Assembly (NCBI GenBank): GCA_033239125.1
Contig: BSWB01000002.1
Coordinates: 89,834,560-89,898,559, forward strand
Source of the DNA: Fagopyrum homotropicum
Lineage: Eukaryota > Streptophyta > Magnoliopsida > Caryophyllales > Polygonaceae
Length of the DNA: 64,000 nucleotides
Direction of reading: 5' to 3'
Below, in pieces: positions 39,729 to 50,673 of the stretch. The notes under the pieces were generated by a model. It was given only the letters and a program-made list of their open reading frames with translations, did no database searches and was not told the DNA's origin. The translations under genes and the position numbers were made by a program. Numbering within the stretch: the first letter of the stretch is position 1; the number at the start of each line of letters is the position of its first letter.

Positions 39729-41270
39729 ATGTCAGGAACTCCCACAGGTACGCCAAGCCCCGAGCCTATCACCCCGGAGTTGTTTAACCTTATCAAGGGC
39801 TTGAAAGATAGCATTGAAGGGTTAACTACAAGGCTGTCCAACTTGGAGGCGTCTAAGGTAGTTCCGGAGCCTCGGCCACTAGGAGGCAACATGCAGGTAG
39901 GAGACCATTCTAGGGCTCAACAACAAGAGCAAGACCGAATACCACTCCAAAGCCAACAAGAGGCGTTTCAAGCAGCCCGGCACTCTAATGCCACGTAGCC
40001 CTCTCGGAATGTCCAAGGCTTAGGCCACACCGTGTCCCAACCTGGATGGGGCAATCTTGCTTTCGAGGAGCACATTTCTATCCCTTCTTCTCCCATTATA
40101 AATGATTATTTGCATAACTATCCTCAACAGTTTTAGAATCAAGCTTATGAGCAGGATGAGGACGGTGATGGAGATGACGAGGAATGGAGGCCAAACGGAC
40201 GAAGGGAGCGCCAACAGCCCCGGAGACCTCATGACGGCCGGCGCCAAGACGAGCAGAGGCGTGAGCCCTATGGTGGCCAGCCAAGGAGGGAGCGAGATCC
40301 GGAGTATGATGGCCTTGGTAAAGTGAAGGTGAAGATCCCAAGCTTTGAAGGAAAATGTGACCCGGACGTGTACATGGCTTGGGAGGCGAAGATAGAGCAA
40401 ATATGGTCATGCCATAACTTTCCCGAGCATAAGAAGGTACATTACGCAGCTCTTGAGTTTATTGATTATGCTATGATATGGTGGGATGATTTGGTGAATG
40501 AAAGGAGGAGAACTTTGGATGCACCGGTAGTTACTTGGGCGCACATGAAGGCCTTGATGAGAGCTCGGTTTGTGCCTCAACATTACACTAGAGAATTGAG
40601 GCAAAGGTTGGAGAACTTGAGGCAAGGAGCCATGACCGCCGAGGAGACCTATAATGCCATGCAAATGGCCATGGTAAAGGCTAATGTGCGAGAGAATGAA
40701 GAGACTACAATGGCTAGGTATCTTCGTATTCTCAATTCAAGTTTTTCTAACGAGATAGATTTTTTTCCCTATAGCTCTATGAAAGAATCGCTCCACCTAG
40801 CAATCAAAGTAGAAAGGAAAATAAAGGCAAGAAGTCAAGGAGGTAAGGTAAGGCTGCCTATGGCACGCCTAGCTCATGGAGGAGCCAAGGAGGTCGCCAA
40901 CAAGGGAATTACAGCCGGAAGGTGCCAAGCAGGGAGAAGCTAGCCCCGGAGCAAGGAGGCCCACGCAAGGCTCCTTATGCAGCCCCTACCAAGTCCACGC
41001 CTACACTACTTAAAGGCACTCAAGGGAGTACTTCTAACCCTTCATCTAGAGCTACGGATATTGTATGTTTTAATTGCCAAGGAAGAGGGCACATGATGAA
41101 GGATTGTCCTAACAAAAGAACTTTGCTAGTTAACCATTTAGGGCAATATGAGTCCGAATCTGAGCATGAGCATGATAATGATGATTTTGAGCTTAATATG
41201 CATGATCATGATGATTTGGATGATGATGGGATTGAATATGAGCAAGGAGATTGTTTATTAGCTAAGAGAG
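39729..41270 (+). pseudogene. B2 gag pseudogene
   Basis: Start 'MSGTPTGTPSPEP'. TAG at 39996 (CAG) and near 40135 (CAG), then Gag core open from 40323 ('MKVKIPSFEGKCDPD', 'FVPQHYTRELRQRLENLRQG'). A 5-base duplication GGTAA near 40845 shifts the frame. The knuckle follows with Asn at its third residue ('CFNCQGRGHMMKDC'; Cys and His ligands kept), then the Asp/His-rich linker. Confidence 0.86.
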
Positions 41271-43162
41271 TGTTATTTGATCATCCTAGCTCATTCCTAG
41301 CTAACACTTCCATGATTTGTGATAAAAGTCTTGAGCATGATAATTCTTTGATAGCTAGGAGGACTTTAAGTGTACAACCTGCTCCTTGTGAAGATAACCA
41401 AAGAGAAAACTTGTTTCACACTAGATGCTCGGTTAAAGGAAAGGTTTGTAATGTTATTATTGATGGAGGAAGTTGTTTTAATATTGCTAGCACCGAAATG
41501 ATATCTAAGTTGCAAATTCCTACATTTTATTACCCTAGGCCACATAAGCTGCATTGGATGAATGAATGTGGTGAGTTAAAGGTTTATAGGCAAGCTAAGA
41601 TCACTTTTACTTTAGGACATTATGAAGATATGGTTTTATGTGATGTTGTGCCTATGCAAGCTTGTCATGTGTTGTTAGGCCGCCCTTGGCAATATGATAG
41701 GAGAGTTATGCATGATGGTTTTACAAATAGATATTCTTTTGTATTCAATGGTAAAACCGTGACTCTTAAGCCTATGACTCCCTTGCAGATTGCGGAGGCA
41801 TTTGAGAAGAAGAAGGCAAGTGAGCAAGAGCAAGGACCAGCTAAGAAGGGGAGCAAGCCGTCGAGCCAAGACCCCTCCCTAGCCACGCCTTCTAACCACC
41901 AACCTAGCATCCTTGTGTCCACGGCCACAAAACAGCCCACAACAGCCTTGTTAGCTTCCAAACTTGAGCTACAAAATGACTACCTACCCTTAGACACCAC
42001 CTTGATGATGTTGTGTAAGGAGCTCACCTTGATGAGTGATGAAGCCAAGGCTAGCTTACCACCTACTATTTCAGCCATCCTTGAGGAGTTTAAAGATTTG
42101 TTTCCGGAAGAAGTACCACATGGCCTCCCACCTTTGAGAGGCATTGAGCACCAAATTGACCTTATCCCCGGCGCAACACTCCCAAATAGACCAGCCTACC
42201 GAATGAACCCAAAGGAGAGTCAAGAGATCCAAGCGCAGGTTCAAGACCTCCTAGACAAGGGCTACGTGAGGGAGAGCTTAAGTCCGTGCGCCGTGCCCGT
42301 GCTCTTGGTGCCTAAGAAGGACAACACATAGAGGATGTGTGTTGATTGTCGAGCTATCAACAACATCACCATCAAGTACCGCCACCCTATTCCCCACCTA
42401 GATGACATGCTTGATGAGCTACATGGCGCCACCACCTTTAGCAAGATAGACCTACGGAGTGGCTACCATCAAATTCGAATGAAGGAGGGGGACGAGTGGA
42501 AAACAGCCTTCAAAACTAAGTTTGGTTTATATGAGTGGCTTGTTATGCCATTTGGGTTAACTAATTCTCCTTCTACTTTTATGCGCTTAGTGAACTATGT
42601 TTTGAGACATTTTATAGGGAAGTTTGTTGTAGTATACTTTGATGATATTTTAATCTATAGCAGGTCCGTAGAGGAGCATAAAGAACATCTAAGGGATGTA
42701 GTTCTTACCATTAGGGTTGAACACTTGTATGCTGATCTTAAGAAATTTAATTTTTGCACTAATGAGGTTATATTTCTTGGTTTTGTAGTGACTACAAAAG
42801 GCCTACAAGTGGATGAGGAGAAGATTAGAGCAACCAAAGATTGGCCCACGCCAACATCCATCAGCCAAGTAAGAAGTTTCCATGGGCTTGCAAGCTTCTA
42901 TAGGCGCTTTGTGAGAGACTTTAGTACCATTGCCGCGCCCTTGACGGAAATTTGCAAGAAGCATGCGCCATTTGTGTGGGAGGAGGCGCAAGAACGTGCC
43001 TTTAGCATGCTAAAATTGGTCTTAACCGAGGCGCCCTTGCTAGCTCTTCCCGACTTCACTAGGCCCTTTGAAGTAGAGTGTGACGCCTCGGGCATTGGCA
43101 TAGGCGGCGTGCTCATGCAAGAAGGTAAGCCTGTTGCCTTCTTTAGTGAAAAGCTCAAATGA
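41271..43162 (+). pseudogene. B2 protease, RT and RNase H (5' part) pseudogene
   Basis: Protease 'VIIDGGSCFNIAS' keeps Asp. RT follows in the same frame with one TAG at 42329 (TGG), then 'KIDLRSGYHQIRM', 'MPFGLTNSPSTF', VYFDDILIYS and the thumb segment missing from B1 ('LYADLKKFNFCTNEVIFLGFV'). RNase H begins 'VECDASGIGIGGVL' and ends at TGA 43160 (GGA). Confidence 0.87.
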
Positions 43163-44500
43163 GCATGTCTTAATTACTCTACCTATGATAAAGAGTTATA
43201 TGCTTTGTTTAGAGTGCTTAAGACATGACAACACTACTTGTGGCCTAGAGAGTTTATTTTGCATCCGATCATGAGTCTTTGAAGCATTTTCGGAGTCAAG
43301 ATAAACTAGATAGGAGGCATGGTAGGTGGATGGAATTTATTCAGACTTTTCCCTATGTTATCAAGTATAAAAAGGGAAAAGACAATGTAGTGGCGGATGC
43401 CCTCTCTAGGAGGCACACATTGTTGACTACATTGGATGCTAAGGTATTAGGCTTTGTTTACATTAAGGAGCTCTATGAATCTGATATTGATTTTGGTGAT
43501 ACATATAAGTTATGTGTGCAAAAAGGTTCCTTAGATAAATACTATTTGTTTGAGGGATTTTTGTTTCGAATTGATAAGATGTGCATACCTAGGTGTTCCC
43601 TTCGATTGTTGTTAGTAGAGAAAGCCCATAAAGGAGGTTTAATGGGTCATTTTGGGAGGGATAAAACTTATGCTATGCTGCACTCAAACTTTTATTGGCC
43701 ACACATGCTTAGGGATGTTGAAAATGTGCTTAAAAGATGCTTAGAATGCCTTAGAGCTAAATTTAAAGGGAAGCCTCATGGATTGTACACACCTTTGCCC
43801 ATCCCAACAGCCCCTTGTTGTGTATTCGTCTACTTCCATCTCTCCATTTGAGTGTGTTTATGGTTTTAATCCACTAACTCCATTTGATCTTACACCGTTG
43901 CCTAAGAAGGAGCGAGTGGATTTAAGTGCTAAAACGCAGGTTGAACACATCAAGGAGCTACATAGGAGGACAAGGATTAAGCTTGAGGAGAAAGGCAAAT
44001 ACAATGCAGCCAAGGCAAACCAAGGAAGGAAAAAAGTTACATTTGAGGCCGGTGACCTTGTATGGCTACACTTGAGGAAGGAGAGGTTTCAACAACTTAG
44101 GAAGTCCAAGCTCTCTCCAAGAGGAAACGGGCCTTTCAAGGTGCTACACAAGGCTGGTGACAATGCCTATGTGCTAGACTTGCTGGACGACTATGCTTGT
44201 GATCCCACATTCAATGTGAGGGATCTAAGCCCTTTTCCACCCCTTAGTGATGATCAAGGAAATTCGAGGTCGAATTCTTTTAAAGAAGGGGAGAATGATG
44301 AAGGGTCATCCGAGCTAGCTCCATCTTCAACACCACAAGGAGCCCTAACAAGAGCTCAAGCCAAACGCCAAGCGGAGATGGATGCTATCTTTCTTGCCAT
44401 GTTTCAAGAAGCTCACCCAAGCTCACCTCCAATGAGTCCAAGGCCCGTCATGATGCTTAGCCACATTGGGCCAGCCAAGAAGAAGTCGAATGGAGCATAG
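43163..44500 (+). pseudogene. B2 RNase H end, integrase remnant and Pol tail
   Basis: TGG to TGA near 43226 and a one-base deletion near 43266, then RNase H end and the HHCC finger ('HKGGLMGHF' to 'CLEC'). At about 43817 some 415-420 bases are deleted compared with B1, removing all three catalytic residues of the DDE core. The frame resumes with 'SSTSISPFECVYGFNP', the GPF module and the LTR-encoded tail. It cannot encode integrase. Confidence 0.87.
44282..44295 (+). other. Polypurine tract of B2
   Basis: AAAGAAGGGGAGAA directly before the 3' LTR. Confidence 0.78.
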
Positions 44501-45076
44501 GAGAGCCTCACGTGTGCATGTGCATGGATGAAGGCGTGGGCAAGGAGGCGTGAGCAAGGCTGGCGTGAAGCTAGTTAGAGAGTGTTAAATAAAGCCTAAA
44601 ATTAGTCTATTTTATGGTTTTATTTAAAACACTCTAAATTGTAATTATTGTATTTATTTCTTTTCTATTTTTAGGAGAGAAGGTCTAGGTTGTATATAAA
44701 CCTTTCTCTCTTCATTTTGTGGGACAGAATACGTTAAACACATTGCCTAAGTGCCAAATTGAACCCCTTTGAGTTCAGCCTCTTGTCTTGTGAGAATTGT
44801 GGTGTTTCAATAGCTTTCTCATTCTTGTGTGTGTCAATCTCCTTCGGGTTGGTGCTACAAGTCGAATTGAAGCAACCTCTCCGTGCCTTCGATAACTCTA
44901 GATCGATTGTGTGAAGTTGTTAGAAGCGGGGTCGAATCGTCATCGGTTTGGTTCTTGGATAATCGAATCCAAGGGTTCTTAAAAAACGTCCAAATCACTC
45001 ATGGATCTGTTTTGCTTCTATTCCCGAAAACAGGTTGCTCGTCTAGATCCATTCTTCGCGGCTAATCCCCGTATCA
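44296..45076 (+). repeat. Family B LTR (B2 3' LTR)
   Basis: 781 bp, TGATGAAGGGTC to CCGTATCA, with a TATA box at 44693-44700. About 110 bases before the end are replaced by a 38-base patch of family A LTR sequence at 44977-45014. Confidence 0.93.
44977..45014 (+). other. Family A LTR patch inside the B2 3' LTR
   Basis: 38 bases, from TCTTAAAAAACG to GGATCTGTTTTG, identical to 45209-45246 in the adjacent A2 LTR. No family B LTR elsewhere has it. Confidence 0.9.
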
Positions 45077-45523
45077 AGCAAGCATAGGAAATGGGACAAC
45101 AAGCATGATGCCATCAAGTCCGGAGTGGCTAGCAAGCTCGACGTTGCTCACGTACCAGGCAGCCCAAAAAGAGTAACCATTTCCCTCAGTCGGATCATCC
45201 ATTTGGGCTCTTAAAAAACGTCCAAATCACTCATGGATCTGTTTTGAACAAGTCAGCCTATTTCCCTCAGCCGGATCATCCTTTTGGCTCTAAAAAACGT
45301 CCAAACACTCATGGATCTGTTTTGAATAAGTCAGCCTATTTTGATGCTGTTAGTTTGTTTGTTAAGTTGTTAGCTACATTTGTGGAAGCTCTCTTGTTAC
45401 AACCTTCCAACAATGTTTTAGTTTTCTTTTCTTTATTTTGTCTAGATAAAAGAGTCTATATATAGTCTCTTTAGTTGCTGAGTAGGGTACGTTTTTATTT
45501 GCTAAGAATTTCAGATTGTAATC
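45077..45523 (+). repeat. A2 3' LTR, right part (with B2 target-site copy)
   Basis: AGCAA (45077-45081) repeats the left flank of B2. The A LTR then continues from GCATAGGAAATGGG through the U3 repeats and TATA to GATTGTAATC, where the C3 tip begins. The final about 330 bases are missing. Confidence 0.92.
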
Positions 45524-45573
45524 TGATGCGGGTTAGGGCCGCAAATGACTAGATCTAGATTGGGAATCCTTGA
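45524..45573 (-). repeat. 50-bp terminal tip of a family C LTR (C3)
   Basis: Begins exactly at the LTR terminus (plus strand TGATGCGGG) and matches 13846-13895. Left flank TAATC in the A2 LTR. It was cut 50 bases in by an A insertion with flank CTTGA. Confidence 0.88.
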
Positions 45574-46524
45574 TGATACGGTATTAGTCCGTGAATGAGT
45601 CGATCTAGGTACAATGATCCCGAATCCGGCTGAATGAGGCGAATCCAGATGCGGAATGAAATGTCGATGGTAAATGGACGCAGGAAGGTGTAGAGAAGAA
45701 CCAAAGAGAGTCAACGAAAGGAACCAAGGCTGAAGAGCCAAAACCCCACTTCGTGAATGCCCTAGACCCGTCTCCAATACAACTTTACACAAGCCCCGGC
45801 TGGACTAGCACAAAGAGGGACTCGTGAAGGCTCGAAGCACCAATCCGAAGGCGGTTGACACGAACAAGCTCAGCCAAGCAAGCAACAGCAATGCCAACCA
45901 AAAACTCTCTTGTTCTTTAATTGATTTTGTGAATGATTACAAATGTAATTCTAAGCAATGAAATTAACGTACCTATTCAGCAGCTAAAAGAGGCTATATA
46001 TAGACTCTTTTATCTAGACAAAAAATAAAGAAAAGAAAACTAAAACATTAGTGGGAAGGTGGTAATAAGAGAGCTTCCTCTAATGTAGCTAACAACTTAA
46101 CAATCAACTATTTCAGCATAAAAATAGGCTGACTTATTCAAGCATATCCTTGGAGTGAGCTGGACGTTTTTTAAGAGCCAAAATGGACTATCCGAATGGG
46201 CTGAATTGTTCCACAGATCCATGAGTGATTTGGATGGTTTTAAGTGCCCAAATGATGATCCAAATGAGGGAGCTAGTTACTCTCTTGGGCCTCCTTGAAC
46301 GCGAGCAGCTTGCTATCCTCTTGGGCTGCCTTGGACGTGAGCAGCTGCCTCCCCTCTTGGGCTGCATTGGACGTGAGCAACAGCCTCCCCTCTTGGGCTG
46401 CATTGGACGTGAGCAACGTCTGCATGGTCTCCTCGAGCTGCATGGGAAATGAGCACGTCGGCATGGTCTCCTCGCTTGGTTCGCTTGCTCCTACATTCAC
46501 CAAAAGATTAACACATGATGTATG
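45574..46524 (-). repeat. Family A 3' LTR (A3a), truncated
   Basis: 951 bp from the LTR terminus TGATACGG (plus strand) up to the U3/Pol-tail part, where it stops at about 46524 and joins RT sequence. There is no PBS on the outer side, so it was a 3' LTR. TATA at 45994-46003. Close in sequence to the A3b LTR. Confidence 0.9.
46281..46480 (-). repeat. LTR minisatellite (A3a copy)
   Basis: About four 36-bp units with TTGGACGTGAGCA and one or two 39-bp units with CATGGTCTCCTCGAGCTG. On the element strand they read LLTSKAAQEGR-like and QLEETMPTC-like repeats. Confidence 0.8.
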
Positions 46525-47168
46525 ATTTGATGGTAGCCACTCCTAAGGTCAATCTTAGTGAAAATTGTAGCTCCATGTAACTCATCAAGCATGTCATCTA
46601 GACGGGAATCGGGTGTCTATACATGATAGTAATGTTATTGATTGCTCTACAATCAATACACATTCTCCAAGTATTATCCTTCTTGGGTACTAGCAGGACG
46701 GGAACGGCACAAGGACTAAGGCTTTCCCGCACATACCCCTTATCTAGCAAGGCTTGAACTTGGTTCTGAATTTCCTGGGCTTCCGTAGGGTTCATCCTAT
46801 AGGCGGGCCTATTGGGAAGAGTGGCTCCGGGTATTAAATCTATTTGGTGTTCAATGCCCCTAATGGGCGGCAAGCCGGCTGGAATCTCCTCAGGAAAAAT
46901 GTCCCTAAACTCGTCTAACAGCCCCTAAATAGAACTAGGAAGTGGAATCGTAGAGTCATGAGGCACATTCACTAGATATTTACACAAACTCATCATTAGC
47001 ACATCAATAGAAGCATAGTTAGTGACATATTCATTCCTAGACTCAAGATAGCTACTTGTTGGTTGTACTAACAATGTTTGATGGGTTTTGTTCTCTTTAC
47101 TCTAGGCCGTGTGATCTAAGGCTTTGGAGGGGTTCCTTGCTCTACCCTCTTGTTCTCATAGTACTCGG
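46525..47168 (-). pseudogene. A3b protease-RT linker and RT N-terminal fragment
   Basis: Contains 'GIEHQIDLIPGATLPNRP', 'GYVRESLSPCAVPVLLVPKK' and the beginning of the palm up to the 'KIDLRSGYHQI' codons, where the copy is cut. Lesions: one-base deletion near 47180, in-frame stops in the linker (near 46925 and 47110), and a one-base deletion near 46604. No YFDD block, RNase H or integrase. Confidence 0.85.
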
Positions 47169-48965
47169 CTATTTGTAAAGGGTCATAGGTTTAAGTGTTA
47201 AAGTTTTACATTTATACTCAAAGCTATATTTGTTAGAAAACCCATCATGGACAACTTTCCTATCATATTGCAATGGACGACCAAGCAACAAGTGACAAGC
47301 ATTCATAGGCACAACATCACATGTAATAACATCCTCATATGATCCTAATGTTATATTGACCTTAGTTTGCTTATTGACCTTAAGTTCTCCACACTCATTC
47401 ATCCAATGTAGTTTATATGGCCTAGGGTGATAAAATGTAAGAAGTTGTAATTTGTTTACCATATCAGTGCTAGCTATGTTGCAACAACTTCCTCCATCAA
47501 TTATCACATTACACACTTTTCCTTTAATACTACACCTAGTATGAAACAGATTTTCACGTTGGTTATCCTCAAAAGGTGCTAGTTGGACATGCAAAGTTCT
47601 CCTAGCTATCAAAGATTCACCTTGTTCATACTCAATGCAATCATCATTCTCATTTTGTTCATTGTCATCAATTAAGGCATTTTCATCATCTAATTCCACA
47701 ACATCCTCACTCTCATATTCTCCTAGATGATTTATGATCAAAGTGCGTCTATTAGGACATTCTCTACTCATGTGTCCTCTACCTTGGCATTTAAAACACA
47801 CAATGTCCCTAGTTCTAGAGTTAGAGGTAGGAGTACTCCCTCGATGATCACTCGAAGGCTCATTCAAGGATCGTGGTGTAGTGGACGGTGTAGAAGACCT
47901 CCTTTGCTCTTCTTGGCCCATAGGTGCCGACTTTCTCTCTTCCTTCCGGCCTCCTTGATCCTTGCTGTGGTTAGGTAGCCGGCTCCCTTGTGCTTTCCAA
48001 GCGTTGGGCGTCTCATGAGGTGGCTTGTTTTCCCGGTTTCGCACCTTAGTCTTCCTTTCCACCTTGATGGCCAAGTGTAGTAATTGTTCCATGGTGCTGT
48101 ATGGATACATATCAACTTCATTAGCCAAATTAGAATTCAGAATACGAAGGTACCTAGCCATAGTGTTTTCTTCATCCTCTAGAACGTTGGCCTTCACGAT
48201 AGCAACTTGCATATTCGTATAGGCTTCCTCAGCGCTAAGAGAACCTTGACTCAAATTTTCTAGCCGTTGTCGAAGCTCTCGGGTATAGTGAGGTGGAACG
48301 AACCGAGACCTCATTAGTGCCTTCATATGCTCCCATGTGGTGATTTGAGGATCCAATGTGCGCACTCTTTCTTTGACTACGTGATCCCACCATACCAAGG
48401 CATAGCCTTGGAACTCGAGAGCGGCTAGCTGAACCTTCCTAGGCTCGCTGAAATTGTGACACAACCAGATCTGCTCTACTTTAGTTTCCCACTCCGTGTA
48501 GACGTCGGGATCACACTTTTCTTCAAAGACGGGAATTTTGATTTTGACTTTGTCGAGTCCGTCTTGCTCTTGATAGGGCCGTAGGTTATCACGTTCTCGT
48601 CCTTGCCTTGGCTGCTGGAATGGTCGATTGTAGCCTTCCCAAGTGTGGTCCTCAAAAGGAGCTTCATTCCTTCACTGAAAGTTATCAACAAATGGTGGTA
48701 TGTTAGATTCATTAGGGTGAACGTTGGATTGTAAATTACCTTGATCCGGATGATCCGGCTCTCTAGTAACGCGTGAAGGACCGCCAAACTCATAGTTGGT
48801 TCTCAATGGTGGTGTCCCCGCTGGTGGTGTTCGTGCTTCCATAGACTCCACTCGTTTGGATAGGTTAGCTACGGAATCGGACAATTGTTTCAATAGACTG
48901 ATCATCTCAGGCGTGACGGTCTCGCTACTAGACTTGCTGGGGCTTCGGGACCTGGACATGCTCAA
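47169..48965 (-). pseudogene. A3b gag-protease
   Basis: Start 'MSMSRSRSPSKSSSETV' (48965). One TGA near 48672-48674 (CGA), then open down to 47169. Gag core, knuckle 'CFKCQGRGHMSREC', acidic linker, intact protease 'VIIDGGSCCNIAS' and 'MNACHLLLGRP'. The frame ends at 'KPMTLYK' because of a one-base deletion. Apart from the single stop this is the cleanest gag-protease of family A, and unlike A1 it keeps the protease Asp. Confidence 0.87.
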
Positions 48966-49579
48966 GTAACAAACAAAGAACTGGTTAGGTTAGAAAAACA
49001 AAGATCTCAATTGTGTATCGCTCACTCTCTCGTTGGTATTGCCTAGCTGGTGGCTCGAGTTGTAAGGATCCAACACCTTAAGATCACGATTTTCGAACCT
49101 TCTTAGCAGCCCTTTGGAACTAGAACTGCTGAAACTGATGTTGGTGTCGGAGATGAATCAAGACACCCCTAATTGGAGTATTGACCGTTGGGTTGGTGTA
49201 GGTATGGTGATTTGTGATTAGAATGGCGTTTTGAGGGAGTTTTCTTGTGCTTGATGTCGATTAATAAAAAGGTCAGCCGGTTTGTATTGTTCTTTTGTTT
49301 TTTTTTTCGAAAGATCTCTTAGACTTTGTCAAAGATTTGTAGGAGAGATGGTAACCGAAATTGATCGCAACGAGATTTGTGGGAGAGAAGGTTACCGAAT
49401 GTGTATGCAGCGTTCGAGCTCTTTTTGTTTTTGTTTTGTGTTTACCTCTCCTCAAGATGTTGTCCGGCACTAAGAACCCTTGGCTTTTGCTTTTGAACAC
49501 TTCAAGCACAAGTTAAACCTCAATTGGATAAGAAATAAGGTTCACAAAGAAGAAAGGAGTGATCAATTGTACCAACTGA
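48966..49579 (-). other. A3b 5' leader
   Basis: Noncoding leader like those of A0-A2; T-run near 49298-49308. No gene. Confidence 0.7.
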
Positions 49580-49591
49580 GCTCTGATACCA
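49580..49591 (-). other. Primer-binding site, tRNA-iMet (A3b)
   Basis: GCTCTGATACCA on the plus strand, two bases from the LTR. Confidence 0.9.
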
Positions 49592-49593
49592 AC

Positions 49594-50673
49594 TGATACG
49601 GTATTAGTCCGTGAATGAGTCGATCTAGGTACAATGATCCCGAATCCGGCTGAATGAGGCGAATCCAGATGCGGAATGAAATGTCGATGGTAAATGGACG
49701 CAGGAAGGTGTAGAGAAGAACCAAAGAGAGTCAACGAAAGGAACCAAGGATGAAGAGCGAAAACCCCACTTCGTGAATGCCCTAGACCCGTCTCCAATAC
49801 AACTTTACACTAGCTCCGGCTGGACTAGCACAAAGAGGGACTCGTGAAGGCTCGAAGCACCAATCCGAAGGCGGTTGACACGAACAAGCTCAGCCAAGCA
49901 AACAACAACAATGCCAACCAAAAACTCTCTTGTTCTTTGATTGATTTTGTGAATGATTACAAATGTAATTCTAAGCAATGAAATTAACGTACCTAATCAG
50001 CAGCTAAAGAGGCTATATATATAGACTCTTTTATCTAGACAAAAAATAAAGAAAAGAAAACTAAAACATTAGTGGGAAGGTGGTAATAAGAGAGCTTCCT
50101 CTAATGTAGCTAACAACTTAACAAACAAGTAATCAACATGAAAATAGGCTGACTTATTCAAACAGATCCTTGGAGTGAGTTGGACGGTTTTAAGAGCTCA
50201 AATGATGATCCGAATGAGGGAGCTGATTACTCTCTTAGGCCTCCTTGAACGTGATCAGCTGGCTACCTTCTTGGGTTGTTTTGGACATGAGCAGCTGCCT
50301 CCCCTCTTGGGCTACCTTGGACGTGAGCAACAACCTCCTCTCTTGGGCTGCCTTGGACGTGAGCAACAACCTATCCTCTTGGTCTGCATGGGAAGTGAAT
50401 AACGTCGGCATGGTCTCCTCGAGCTGCTTGGGAAGTGAGCACGTCGGCATGGTCTCCTCGAGCTGCCTGGGAAATGAGCACGTCGGCATGGTCTCCTCCC
50501 TTGGTTCGCTTGCTCCTACATTCACCAAAAGATTAACACATGATGTATGGCAATTAAATGGTTCACGCATTGTGCCAAGCAATAGCACTTCCCTTGACGT
50601 AACTTCTTGGATCTCCTTAGCTCTTGCTCTAGTAATGGGACCTTGATATCTTCCATGTGATGGTCCTACATCA
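49594..50673 (-). repeat. Family A LTR, complete (A3b 5' LTR)
   Basis: 1080 bp, plus strand TGATACGG to CCTACATCA. TATA (minus) at 50014-50024. Carries the 36-bp and 39-bp coding repeats. Confidence 0.93.
50236..50510 (-). repeat. LTR minisatellite (A3b copy)
   Basis: About four 36-bp units followed by three 39-bp units. The element-strand frame is open through them, giving LLTSKAAQE-type and QLEETMPTCS-type peptide repeats (part of the open stretch 50738-50235). Confidence 0.85.

Larger units (their letters stand above)
37606..45076 (+). mobile_element. Family B element B2, full length, inserted in A2 3' LTR
   Basis: Both LTRs, PBS, leader, gag-pol and PPT, bounded by AGCAA at 37601-37605 and 45077-45081. 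Host LTR sequence is continuous when B2 is removed. Coding is broken by stops, a 5-bp duplication in gag and loss of the integrase core. Confidence 0.95.
46525..50673 (-). mobile_element. Family A element A3b (5' LTR to RT)
   Basis: Minus-strand copy with a complete 5' LTR, PBS, leader, gag, protease and the first part of RT. It ends at 46525, where it meets the A3a LTR. The outer flank ACTCG (50674-50678) lies in D1 gag, unlike the CTTGA flank of A3a. Confidence 0.9.

Noticed and set aside
45574..50673. A3 as one ordinary element with an internal deletion
   Set aside because: Outer flanks are CTTGA (C LTR) and ACTCG (D gag), which do not match; two recombined A insertions fit better, though the single-element reading is not fully excluded.
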